NCBI GenBank assembly: GCA_963735495.1
Contig: CAVTLG010000014.1
Coordinates: forward strand, 1,116,001-1,180,000
DNA length: 64,000 nt
Reading direction: 5' to 3'
Source: CAVTLG01 sp963735495
GTDB lineage: Bacteria; Chloroflexota; Ktedonobacteria; Ktedonobacterales; Ktedonobacteraceae
Below, piece after piece: positions 52,974-62,400 of this stretch. Below the pieces are notes generated by a model that was given only the letters and a program-made list of their open reading frames with translations, was not told the DNA's origin and searched no databases. The translations under genes were made by a program, and so were the position numbers. The stretch's first letter is position 1; each line of letters starts with the position of its first letter.

Positions 52974-55054
52974 TCATCTCAGCAGACAAGCCGTGATCTA
53001 TGTGCGTCAATCGACGCTGCTGCAAGTGCGTGAGAATATCGGCAGCACCACTCGACAGTATGATCTGACCAAGCGAGCGCACGAATTGGGGTGGGAACAG
53101 GCAGGGATTGAAGTCATTGACCAGGATCAAGGCCAGTCCGGCTCCTCGACCATCGGACGCGACGGTTTTCAAACGCTGGTTGCCGAAGTGGGGCTGGGCC
53201 ATGTGGGAGCCGTCCTGAGTCTGGAAGTCTCTCCGTCTGGCTCGCTCGTGCAGTGATTGGTATCGCCTGCTGGAAATCTGTGCCCTCACGGAGACGCTGG
53301 TTATTGACGAGGAGGGCGTCTACGACCCAGGATCGTACAATGACCGTCTGCTGTTGGGCTTCAAGGGGACCATGAGCGAAGCGGAACTTCATTGGCTCCA
53401 TCAGCGCCTGCAGGGCGGCAAACTGACGAAAGCCGAACAAGGGAAACTGCGCTTCCGCCTGCCGAGCGGGTTGGTCTATGATCCTGTCGGCAAGATTGTG
53501 CTGGATCCTGATGAAGCCGTTGCCGAAGCCCTTCGTCTGGTGTTCACGCTCTTTGAGCACTCCACCTCGGGGCTGGCCGTCGTGAGTCACTTCGCCAAGC
53601 ATCATCTGCTCTTCCCCACACGGCATTGGGGCGGAGCACGAGCAGGAGAACTGGAGTGGGTTCGGCTGACGCATGGTCGGCTTCTGGATGTCCTGCACTG
53701 TCCCCTGTATGCCGGAGCCTACGTCTACGGGCGGACCAAGACGCGTCGCCATGCGCTGCCCGGCGAGGAGCCACGTCTCAAAGGACGCACGCGTCGGGTG
53801 GCTCTGGAAGACTGGCCAATCGTCTTGCGAGACACCCATCCCGGCTACATCACCTGGGAGCAATTTTTGCGCAACCAACACCAACTGCTCGATAACCAAC
53901 AAACCCCAGTTGATGCTCATCGAGGAGCGGTACGTGAAGGCTCCTCGCTGTTGCAAGGCATCGTGCTCTGTGGCTCCTGTGGCCGGCGCATGAGCGTTCG
54001 CTATCAACGGGACGGATCTTTGCTGATCTATGAATGTAATCAAGCACATGCGCAACTGGCCGTCAAAACCTGCCAGACGATGCGAGGGGATCGCATTGAC
54101 CAGACGGTGGCTCAGGTGTTTCTGGAGGCCATTGAACCCGCACAACTGGAAGTGGCGCTCTCGGCCCTCACCCATCTGGAAGCACGTGCCAAACAGATCG
54201 ATCAGCAAGCGCTGCGACAAATTGAACGGGTCCAGTACGAGGCAGACCTGGCTCGCCGCCGCTACCGGGCTGTGGACCCAGACAACCGCCTGGTCGCTCG
54301 TAGCCTGGAGCGGGAGTGGAATGAGAAACTGCAGGAGGTTGATCGAATGGAACGGGAATACCAGTCCTTGCCCAAACCAGCCGCACTGATGCTGTCTGCG
54401 GAACAACGGGAACATATCCGCCAGCTTGCGCAGAACCTGCCAGCCCTCTGGGATGCTCCAACGACCACCTGGGCTCAGCGCAAACAGCTTCTGCGCTGGC
54501 TGATCAAAGATGTGACGCTCTGCAAGCGTGGCAATGATATTGCCATCGACATTCGTTGGCAAACTGAAGCCCGCACGAGTCTGTCCATTCCTCGCCTCAA
54601 AAAGTCGTGGGAAGTTCGCCAAACCAGCCAACAGGTCGTTACTCGCATCCGCGAATTGGCCCCAACCCATACCGAGACGCAGATTGCGGCGTTGCTCAAT
54701 GCAGAAGGGGAGCAAGCTGGCATGGGAGGAACATTGACCGCGAGCAAGGTCGCCTGGATTCGCCATGCCTATCAGATCCCTCTGGATTGTCCAGAACGCC
54801 CCTACGTGGCTGCAACAGGACAGCGTGGCGATGGCCGTTACTCGGCCTTGGCCGCCGCAGAAGTGTTGAACGTGAATGTCTCGACCATCGCAGATTGGTG
54901 CAATGCGGGACGACTGGAGTGTGTCCGAGCCTGCCCTCGTGGTCCACGCTGGATTACCCTCACTCCAGAAATCATCACGGAGCTTCGCAAGCCGCTTCAA
55001 CGACATTGGAAACGTTGCATCACTCGTCAACAGAAGCAAAATATGGTACAGTAG
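52936..55054 (+). CDS. Large serine recombinase, frameshifted
   Basis: Two frames make one recombinase of about 705 residues. The catalytic domain has the nucleophile S26 in 'AVIYVRQSTLLQVRENIGST' and 'DQDQGQSGSSTIGRDGFQTL'. After one extra C near 53228-53236 the frame resumes with 'RLARSCSDWYRLLEICALTE'. The recombinase domain, the zinc ribbon 'LCGSCGRRMSVRY' with 'YECNQ', a long coiled coil and a C-terminal HTH domain ('YSALAAAEVLNVNVSTIADW') follow. 'gaggagg' precedes the ATG. It would cut and join the element ends through a serine-DNA bond. Confidence 0.88.
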
Positions 55055-55141
55055 AACTATGCGGGTGGATTGGAGATTCTGGTCCACCCAGTTGGCGACC
55101 ATCGGCATCCCGAACATCGCCTGCAAAGAGAGGCAGTATGA

Positions 55142-55450
55142 AAGACATATCGGCATGCCGAGTGGGCGTTTCTTCCCGTTTTTCTTCGGGATAGAGATTC
55201 GTCGTGCTGGGAGCCATTGATAGCGCTCATCTCGCAATGCTTCTATGATGGCATCAATCTTTTCCAGTGACATTCCATCGGGTGTTTCGTCCGTGACTCC
55301 GTGTGTCATCGCCCCTTTGTTCCGATAGATCTTTCCATAGGCTTGCAGGTACAAATCCCTACTAAACAGGAGCTTGTAGATTCGTTCAAGAGGCAACCCT
55401 TTTTCGCCTCGTTTTCCGATGAGTTCGAGGATAGTTTTGGCTGTACGCAT
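55142..55450 (-). pseudogene. ltrA: Group II intron reverse transcriptase/maturase, N-terminal part
   Basis: About 100 codons of the maturase start: 'LPLERIYKLLFSRDLYLQAY' and 'YQWLPARRISIPKKNGKKRP', ending 'LGMP', where the inserted element begins. ATG 55450 follows 'gagagg'. The rest of the gene is at 50825-52411. The frame runs on antisense to the serine recombinase for 700 codons, but that is not coding. Confidence 0.85.
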
Positions 55451-55974
55451 CACACGCACCTCTCTATCTTGTGATACTCAACAATACCTGTTCCCCTTCG
55501 TCATGTCCCAGGCATTACCCTGGGCATTTGGCTACTATGGGAACTCCGTCGCCATGAGCCTCGCGGCTTGTAGGCGATCCCGTCTTTACGACTGTGAAAC
55601 GGTAGTGCGTTTAGGTCTCCCGTTCGTTTCCTTCATCTCTCTCCTTGAGAGCCGTTCACGGGGAAGGGCTTTGCGTATGCATGACCTCCATACGGTATTC
55701 CCGTGTCATCGTTTCAGGTATGCTACGATGGGTGCGCTTTTCACCACTGGAAACTAGGATTTAATCAGTGTAGATTTGACCTCTATCCCTTTCGGGACTT
55801 CTTGCGCACAGGACTTGCGGTGCCTCGCACTACATACCTTCGTGCTTAACCGCTTTCCTTGCATGCTACTTTCCCCTTTGAGTTTCCTCTCCAGGTAGGC
55901 AAGGTGTCCTAGAAGGTAATTGCCCTAACCTTCTGCCCCTTCGGGGCTATTTTACAGTCGCCGAAACGGCGCAC

Positions 55975-56190
55975 ATCATGAAAGTGCATATGCGGAAGGC
56001 CAGTCGGTTCTAATATTGTTTTAAACATCCTAGCACATGGATAGGATTGAGATAACCGCCCGTCAGGTCAGGAAACACTAAACCACGATCTTCCCAGGAC
56101 TTTCCCACCTTGATACGCGCCGTTGCTCTTGTTTCACTCTATGAAGCTTAAGCATATCAATAAAAAACTCTGGCATATCAATAGTACGCA
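55975..56190 (-). pseudogene. Tyrosine recombinase (integrase), 5' exon remnant
   Basis: The minus strand encodes a damaged middle part of the integrase: 'TIDMPEFFIDMLKLHRVKQE', 'KVGKSWEDRGLVFPDLTGGY' and 'KTILEPTGLPHMHFHD', where the intron starts. The three pieces are in different frames, with switches near 56120 and 56026. The front of the gene, including the DNA-binding part, is missing because the TPR gene begins there. Confidence 0.8.
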
Positions 56191-56197
56191 CAAGCAC

Positions 56198-57523
56198 TCA
56201 GTGAAATGTGACAACTTCTTTGAAGCCATGCAGGTACTCTACCACTTGGTCAAGAGACAATAGATCTTGCTTTCCCTGGTTCCACTCCGCCCTATCCAGC
56301 GTCCCTATCCCTTGATAGTCGTTGCCAATGGCCTCCGGGTTGATGGTCATAAATTCGGTGACAAGCTGCCGTTCTAGCTGATCCTGGTGAACAATCAGCA
56401 GATCACAAGCGTCGCAGAAACGGCATAGCTTGTCCAATATAGTGATATGGCCAGGGTTCACATGAATGACCAGGGAGAACTTGCGGGATCGAGTCTTGCT
56501 CTTACACTGTGGACAGGTTGTAAAACGTGTATCCTGGTACGCGTTCAGGAAGAAGTCGTACCGTGGGTGTTGTTTGCCAAGTTGTCTCCAGGTGCTTGTC
56601 ACGGCATGCCCAACCTTCTCAATGATGGTGCGGGTGGTAACTTCACCCTTATCGTCCTTCTCATAAAGGGCAAGAGATTGTTTGACATCTTCCTCCCGAG
56701 ACAGATTTATCAGTTTATGCCCGAGAGGTTTCTTTGAGCGTCGAACTTCCGGCAACTTCTTCAAGTCATCGCGTGCAACAGAATAGTCAGAATCAATGGC
56801 AAGTGCTTGCTTGAGTGCTTCTTCCGCTTCATCATAACGGAATTGCATCATCAGGCAGACCCCCAGGTTTCCCCAATACGACGGTACGCGGCTTTCCGTC
56901 TCGGTGAGTTGTCGGAACAGCAGTTCAGCCTCTTGCCATTTTTCTTGCCTCACCAGACTCAGTGCCTGTGTGAAGCGCGCCTCTCTCTCCATGTATTGCT
57001 CGAATGTGATGTCCGTCTCATGCGCCTGCATGGCCTCTTGAAGTTCCAGGCGACTCTCCTCCAACGCCAGAGCAAACTTGCGGGCCATTTCACCCGTATC
57101 GTTCTTTGAGAGTTCAACAGCACGCTCAAAATCCCGCACAGCTTCTGCTGGGCGTGCCATATAGTGACAGGCCAAGCCACGGTTGTACCATAACTCGGCC
57201 AACGTGGGATCGATACCGATCGCTTCGCTAAAAACAGCATAACTTTGCGGGTAATGTTTCAGCATGCCATGTGCCAATCCCAACAAAGAGAGTACCTCCA
57301 GACGCCGTGCTGAACGCCTGGACAGGGAGTTGAGTAGTGATTCGCAGGTGTTAACGCAGCCTGCAAAGTCACCCATGAGCATCTGCTGTTGGGCATACTG
57401 GGCACGATTAACCAACTGTTCGTGTATCTGAGATGGTATCGATGCTCTTTGTTGGAATTGTTTCATTGGCCTTGATTGTTGAGCCTGTCTCGATTGCTTG
57501 GCTCGCTTTGATTTTTTCGACAT
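56198..57523 (-). CDS. TPR-repeat protein with zinc-binding C-terminal domain
   Basis: A 441-residue protein. Tetratricopeptide repeats are visible, such as 'AELWYNRGLACHYMARPAEA', 'VRDFERAVEL' and 'PSYWGNLGVCLMMQFRYDEA'. The C-terminal third has 'FTTCPQCKSKTRSRKFSLVI' and 'LCRFCDACDLLIVHQDQLER', two pairs of cysteines that may bind zinc. ATG 57523 is preferred because 'gggaagaag' precedes it and the frame before it has no likeness. It lies between the integrase remnant and the right direct repeat, so it may be cargo of the integrated element. Function is unknown. Confidence 0.8.
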   Translation of the reverse strand: MSKKSKRAKQSRQAQQSRPMKQFQQRASIPSQIHEQLVNRAQYAQQQMLMGDFAGCVNTCESLLNSLSRRSARRLEVLSLLGLAHGMLKHYPQSYAVFSEAIGIDPTLAELWYNRGLACHYMARPAEAVRDFERAVELSKNDTGEMARKFALALEESRLELQEAMQAHETDITFEQYMEREARFTQALSLVRQEKWQEAELLFRQLTETESRVPSYWGNLGVCLMMQFRYDEAEEALKQALAIDSDYSVARDDLKKLPEVRRSKKPLGHKLINLSREEDVKQSLALYEKDDKGEVTTRTIIEKVGHAVTSTWRQLGKQHPRYDFFLNAYQDTRFTTCPQCKSKTRSRKFSLVIHVNPGHITILDKLCRFCDACDLLIVHQDQLERQLVTEFMTINPEAIGNDYQGIGTLDRAEWNQGKQDLLSLDQVVEYLHGFKEVVTFH

Positions 57524-57830
57524 ACTTCTTCCCACTCGGCTTGAATTTCCTGTCGAGACAGGATGAGCTAATTTGCCATGTAACACTCCTACTGTATCCG
57601 TTCTGGCCTTTTTTGGCAAGCCTTTTTGGACTTCTGAATAGGTATTCAGTAGGAATGAATAAATCATATGCTACATGCGATAAAAATGAATTAGTAGAAT
57701 ATTATACAATTCACGGTTTATCCTGTCGTACGATGCCTTGCCATCGGAATAGTGGATGGAAGAATACACGCTTCCATTGAAAAGTTGGGCAAATATGGAT
57801 AGCAAGAAGAAGCACAGATCGCAGTTTTCT

Positions 57831-57851
57831 GACAGCAATTTTGACAGCAAC
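57831..57851. repeat. Right copy of TGACAGCAAT direct repeat (candidate att or integrase-arm site)
   Basis: Twenty of 21 bases match 50486-50506 in direct orientation. The two copies bound a 7.4 kb region that holds the integrase remnant, the nested elements and the TPR gene. Confidence 0.6.
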
Positions 57852-57981
57852 GCCGACAAATTTGCACGGGGAAAGAGCGAATCACGATGAACAATGAACC
57901 ATGTAAATCGGCCTCTGGAGGGCATCGACGAATACAGGCGAACAGTATTCACCGAGTCCCGTCTCCGGTGTTTTTCCGTTT

Positions 57982-58170
57982 GTGAGCAAAAAGCTTCGTG
58001 CAGGGAAGAGCGACCCCTCTTCCGCCATCCCAACCGCCGCCGCCGCAAATGCCCCCTCTTTCATCACGAAAGATCTTCCCCTTTCCCCGTTGGAAAAGCA
58101 ACCTGGTGTTATTCCTCTTGAGAGAAACGAAACCAGGTGGGGTCGTCCTTCAGGCCCCCTTGCCTTCTGA
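57982..58170 (+). CDS. Possible small proline-rich protein
   Basis: A 62-residue frame starting GTG, 'MSKKLRAGKSDPSSAIPTAA', with alanine- and proline-rich text and no family likeness. A T-tailed hairpin follows 18 bases after the stop, which supports transcription in this direction. There is no clear ribosome site, so it may equally be non-coding. Confidence 0.3.
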   Translation: MSKKLRAGKSDPSSAIPTAAAANAPSFITKDLPLSPLEKQPGVIPLERNETRWGRPSGPLAF

Positions 58171-58187
58171 AGGGAAGTTGTGCTTTC

Positions 58188-58211
58188 ATCTTACCGCTGG
58201 GTAAGATTTTT
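58188..58211 (+). terminator. Rho-independent terminator
   Basis: Arms 'atcttacc' (58188-58195) and 'ggtaagat' (58200-58207) close a 4-base loop and are followed by TTTT. It would stop plus-strand transcription before the regulator gene. Confidence 0.65.
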
Positions 58212-58700
58212 CGTGATGCAATGCGGGTATTTTGAGAAGCCATCACCAAAAGTTGTGTAATGGAGAACTCGCAAAAGAGGTTCCACTAAAGAGACAATAA
58301 AGGTAAGTCTGAATAGTTACTTTTTAACCCCAAGGTGTAACCTTTGAGCGTAGATGCATGTGTGAAAAGTTATATACTGTAACGTTTTTCATATTGCACA
58401 TAGTTTACCAGATACAAACAATAGAGCATCCGGCCATTTGATGTCGCATGCTACAATGATGGAAACGCGGAGACCGATGGGTAATGTGCTCTGAAATGGT
58501 CGGTTAGGTCCCTGTTCGGCTTGATAGACCTGAATGGACGTCTTGTCTGTGTAGATCAAGTCAACTTTCTTGTTTGGGACCTCTCATGGTCTTTCCTTCC
58601 AAACCCAGTCTCCCCTACATTCTTGTTCCTGTCAATTCATGAATACATTTATTGTTGTATTTGACGATAAGAGGTTACAATATTTGAAAGGAGTCAAATG
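58212..58700. other. Intergenic, possible gene remnant
   Basis: About 490 bases. On the minus strand, 58430-58620 reads 'KKVDLIYTDKTSIQVYQAEQ' and 'GPNRPFQSTLPIGLRVSIIV' in an open stretch with no start, possibly part of a lost transposase. AT-rich DNA from 58620 leads to the regulator gene and holds its promoter. Confidence 0.4.
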
Positions 58701-58705
58701 TTATC

Positions 58706-59161
58706 ATGAGTAAATTGAAATCAAATAATGGTTTTCATAATCATGATAGTGTAGTTATCTTTGAAAAGGTCTTTCCGTGCCTACTCCCCCATGGCTATCA
58801 ATTGGAGTTACATGAGAGCACGCGTGTCATTAGTATATTGGATACCGTTAATCCACATATTATGGCTCAACAACAGTTGACGAAAAATGAGTGGGCTGTA
58901 TTTATAACACTTTTTTCCTCTCATCCTCACTATGCTCCATATGAAGCGTTGCTTGCCAGTATCACCTCTTTATCGCTCGACGATTGCCGTATACGCCTCC
59001 TTAATGCCCAGCAGCAGGGTGCCGAGGCCCTCAAGAGTGAACTGAAACCGGTCCATCGTGCATTGTCTGGCATTCGTACAAAACTCAATGCTCTGTCTCC
59101 CCACCTGAAGGTATCCATTGTACGCAACCTGGGATACTCACTAATTACCGCTATGGAATAG
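58706..59161 (+). CDS. Winged-helix regulator (OmpR-type DNA-binding domain), candidate NRPS regulator
   Basis: A 151-residue protein whose C-terminal half is an OmpR-type winged helix: 'LTKNEWAVFITLFSSHPHYA', 'LKPVHRALSGIRTKLNALSP' and 'LKVSIVRNLGYSLITAM'. There is no receiver domain, and the N-terminal half is not recognised. 'aaaggag' stands before a three-codon frame (ATG TTA TCA TGA) that overlaps the ATG of this gene, so coupled translation is possible. It lies 260 bases before the NRPS gene and may control it, which is inference from position. Confidence 0.6.
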   Translation: MSKLKSNNGFHNHDSVVIFEKVFPCLLPHGYQLELHESTRVISILDTVNPHIMAQQQLTKNEWAVFITLFSSHPHYAPYEALLASITSLSLDDCRIRLLNAQQQGAEALKSELKPVHRALSGIRTKLNALSPHLKVSIVRNLGYSLITAME

Positions 59162-59275
59162 TCCACCGACCGCGTCGAGGATATTTCTAACTAGGCGCTC
59201 GCTTGCTACTAAAGCACGCGTGCGGAGCTGGTGCCGCCTTCTCGTGCTCCCTGTTGCCGTTATTCTACACCGTTA

Positions 59276-59301
59276 GTGCCTGTGTAAAATAGCACAGGCA
59301 C
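59276..59301 (+). terminator. Hairpin between the regulator and the NRPS
   Basis: Arms 'gtgcctgtg' (59276-59284) and 'cacaggcac' (59293-59301) are perfect around an 8-base loop. No T-run follows, so it is only a possible terminator. Confidence 0.45.
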
Positions 59302-59424
59302 CGCGTAAAATCGATACCAGAGACCTCTTCAAGTCGAGCCTAATTTAGCTCTTCATTTTCCTCTTTCATGTATACTTTTTAGAGACAGGATGCTATCTCT
59401 AATTTATTGAGTCATAAGAAAGAT

Positions 59425-62400
59425 ATGCGTCAAATGAGCGAAATCAGACTGAAGAGCGGTGTTCATGTCTTCTTTGAAGAGCAAGTTGAGAAGACACCCG
59501 ATGCTATCGCGCTTCTCCACGCCGAAAAATTCCTTACCTACGACGAACTAAATCGACAAGCGAACCAACTAGCACACTATTTGCTTCGGCTAGGCATCAA
59601 GCCAGAATGCGCTATTGGTATTTACCTGGAGCGATCTCTTGAGCAGATCATAGCCATTCTTGGAGTGCTCAAAGCTGGCGGTGCTTATGTACCACTCGAC
59701 CCGGCATATCCCCAGGAACGTGTTACAAACATACTCATGCATGCACATGTAGACGTCTTACTGACATGGGAACATCTGGCCGCATCCTTGCCCACTACTT
59801 TGCCTATATCGATGCTCTGCCTGGATACTGAATGGCAGAATATCGAGCAAGAAAGCATGCGCAATCCCCTTTGCCTCACTGATGGATATAACCTCGCCTA
59901 CATTATTTATACATCCGGTTCCACAGGTCTTCCCAAAGGCGTTATGATCCAACATACCTCCTTATTACATTACACACGCTATGCAATTGCGCGCTATGCT
60001 CTCCAACCGGCTGATCACGTACTCCAGTTTGCATCATTCTGTTTCGATGCCAGTATTGAGGAGATTTTTCCCTCCCTGCTGAGTGGAGCCACATTATTCC
60101 TGCGCACAGATACCATGCTTCACTCTTTAAGCGCTTTTTGGCAGCAGTGTAGAGAATGGGCAGTGACAGTGATAAGTCTGCCTACCGCCTATTGGCATGA
60201 GATCGTCTATGCCCTGCAAGGCGAGAGAGAGCTGATCCCGCCAATGTTGCGTTTGTTGATCATTGGTGGCGAAAAAGCACAATCAGTCAGCGTTGCAACA
60301 TGGTTGCGACTGCTCGGCCAAAACATTCAGGTCATTAATACCTATGGACCAACGGAGACCACTGTAGTTGCCTCCACCTATGATCTTGCTGAATATCGGT
60401 ATCTCGACATTCCTCTGGATGAAGTGCCAATTGGCACCACTATCGATACTGTTGAATTGTATATCCTTGACCAGAATATCCATCCCGTGAAGGCAGGCGC
60501 AGTGGGCGAACTCTTTATTGGTGGACCAGGTCTGGCACGCGGCTACCTGAAACAGCCAGCAATGACGGCTGAAAAATTTCTCCCTCATCCGTTTAGCATC
60601 ACGCCCGGGCAACGGTTGTATAAAACTGGCGACCTGGTCAAACAGCGCACTGACGGCACCCTGGAGTTTTGCGGACGGGTGGACCAACAGATCAAACTGC
60701 GCGGATATCGTATCGAATTAGGCGAGATCGAGGCTACGCTCCGTCAGCATCCCGCTATAAAAGAAGTTGTTGTGCTTACCCACGCACAACAACTTGTCGC
60801 TTACCTTGTTGCTACCCAGCAAGATGCTATCGATAGTGCCCAATTGCAAAGCTATTTACAGGATCGGCTCCCGTCTTATATGATCCCAGCCACGTTTCTC
60901 TTCCTGGAGAAATTCCCATTAACCGTGCAAGGAAAAGTGGAAAGACACACGCTTCCACTCCCGGAGCGCACCGTTATAGAACGACAGCAAACTTTTGTGG
61001 CTCCTCGTACTGCAACAGAACAATCTCTTGCCGACATATGGTCCGAGGTTCTGGGCAACGGACCTTTCAGTGTTGATGATAACTTTTTTGCGCTAGGAGG
61101 CCATTCCCTGGCGGCAATGCGCATTCTGGCCTGTATTCGCGGCAAACTGCATGTTGACCTATCTCTTCTCGACCTATTTCGCGCTGCAACAATTGAAGCC
61201 CTGGCACACCTGATTGATACCGGGCCTCTCTCCCCGCAAGGGACACCAGCCGCCGCTATCCAGCGCATAGCACGTAATCAAGAAACTCCCACTCTCTTTC
61301 TCCCAGGAGCGCATCTGGTTCCTGCAACGATTGTTTCCCGACATGCTTTCATACAATACACAGAACCTTCACTGGCTGACAGGGGAACTCGATGTAACTG
61401 CTATGGAAAGAAGTATCAACGAAATTACGCGCCGCCATGAAGTATTGCGCACGACATTCCCCGAAAGCCAGGGATACCCTGTGCAAGTTATTCACCCCTA
61501 TCAGTGGACTCCTCTACAAGTCATTGATGTGCAAGATCTGCCTGAGAATGAACGCGTGGGCAAGCTTCGCCTGCTCACTCAGGAGCACCTGGCACTTCCA
61601 TTTGACCTGACACAATTACCCCTGTTGCGCTGGATATTGTTCCGTTTACGTCCCCAAGAACATGTATTGTTGCTCATGGAACATCATCTGATCCACGATG
61701 GCTGGTCTGCTAATATCCTGCTCAGTGAACTATTGACCCTCTATGAAGCATTCTCTGCCGGGCAGCCATCACCACTGCCAGATTTGCCCATTCAATTCGC
61801 CGATTTCGCTGCCTGGCAGCGACAATGGGTACAGGGAGAGCAGGCGTCTGCACAACTAGCCTACTGGAAGACACGTTTGTTAGACTGCCCTCCACTGCTG
61901 GAATTACCAACAGATCATCCGCGCGCAAAGCTGCAACGCTTCCGGGGAGCCGCACCACGCATTGAACTTTCACCTGAGCAGGGAGAGGCATTGAGATCTC
62001 TTGCGAGGCGGGAGGGCGTTACCCTTTTTATGACCATGCTCTCTGTTCTCGCGCTTCTATTTTATCGCTATAGTGGACAAGAAGATCTCTGTATCGGTAC
62101 GGGTATCGCCAATCGACGTTGGCGAGAGACAGAGGGATTGCTTGGGATGATCATCAATAATGTTGTCTTGCGCATAGACCTCGCTGGGAACCCGACCTTT
62201 CAAACTCTGCTGCAGCGAGTACGTGAGGTAACTCTGGAGGCCTATGACCATCAAGATATTCCCTTTGATCACGTTGTAAGAGCGCTGCGACCTCCTCGCG
62301 ATCTCAGCCATAATCCACTGTTCCAGGCGATGTTTAGCTTCCATGACGCTCCCATGCCTGATCTGACCCTCTCGCATCTCTCTGTCCACATGGAAGAGGC

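Larger units (their letters stand above)
52412..55141 (+). mobile_element. Serine-recombinase transposable element inserted in the group II intron maturase
   Basis: About 2.7 kb of foreign DNA separates 'RPLGMP' and 'VWSDKL', which adjoin in intact maturases. It carries three genes in one direction: a DUF5372 protein, an 84-residue protein and a large serine recombinase. The 5-base word 'ggcat' occurs at both junctions. Exact ends could not be fixed from a single copy. The three-gene order suggests a self-moving unit. Confidence 0.75.
50709..55974 (-). mobile_element. Group II intron, interrupted by a serine-recombinase element
   Basis: The 5' end on the minus strand is GTGCGCC at 55974 and the 3' end lies next to 'ttacgg' at 50708. 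Domain V is well preserved at 50807-50840. The maturase is split in two by an inserted element of about 2.7 kb. The intron sits between codons of an integrase; removing it would join 'MHFHD' and 'LRHSAAT'. Without the insertion the intron is about 2.5 kb, a normal size for introns with a reverse transcriptase. Confidence 0.85.

Noticed and set aside
53114..55459. A 781-codon minus-strand frame across the serine recombinase
   Set aside because: Only its first 100 codons (55142-55450) are real, being the front of the intron maturase. The rest is antisense to a well-conserved recombinase and has no family likeness.
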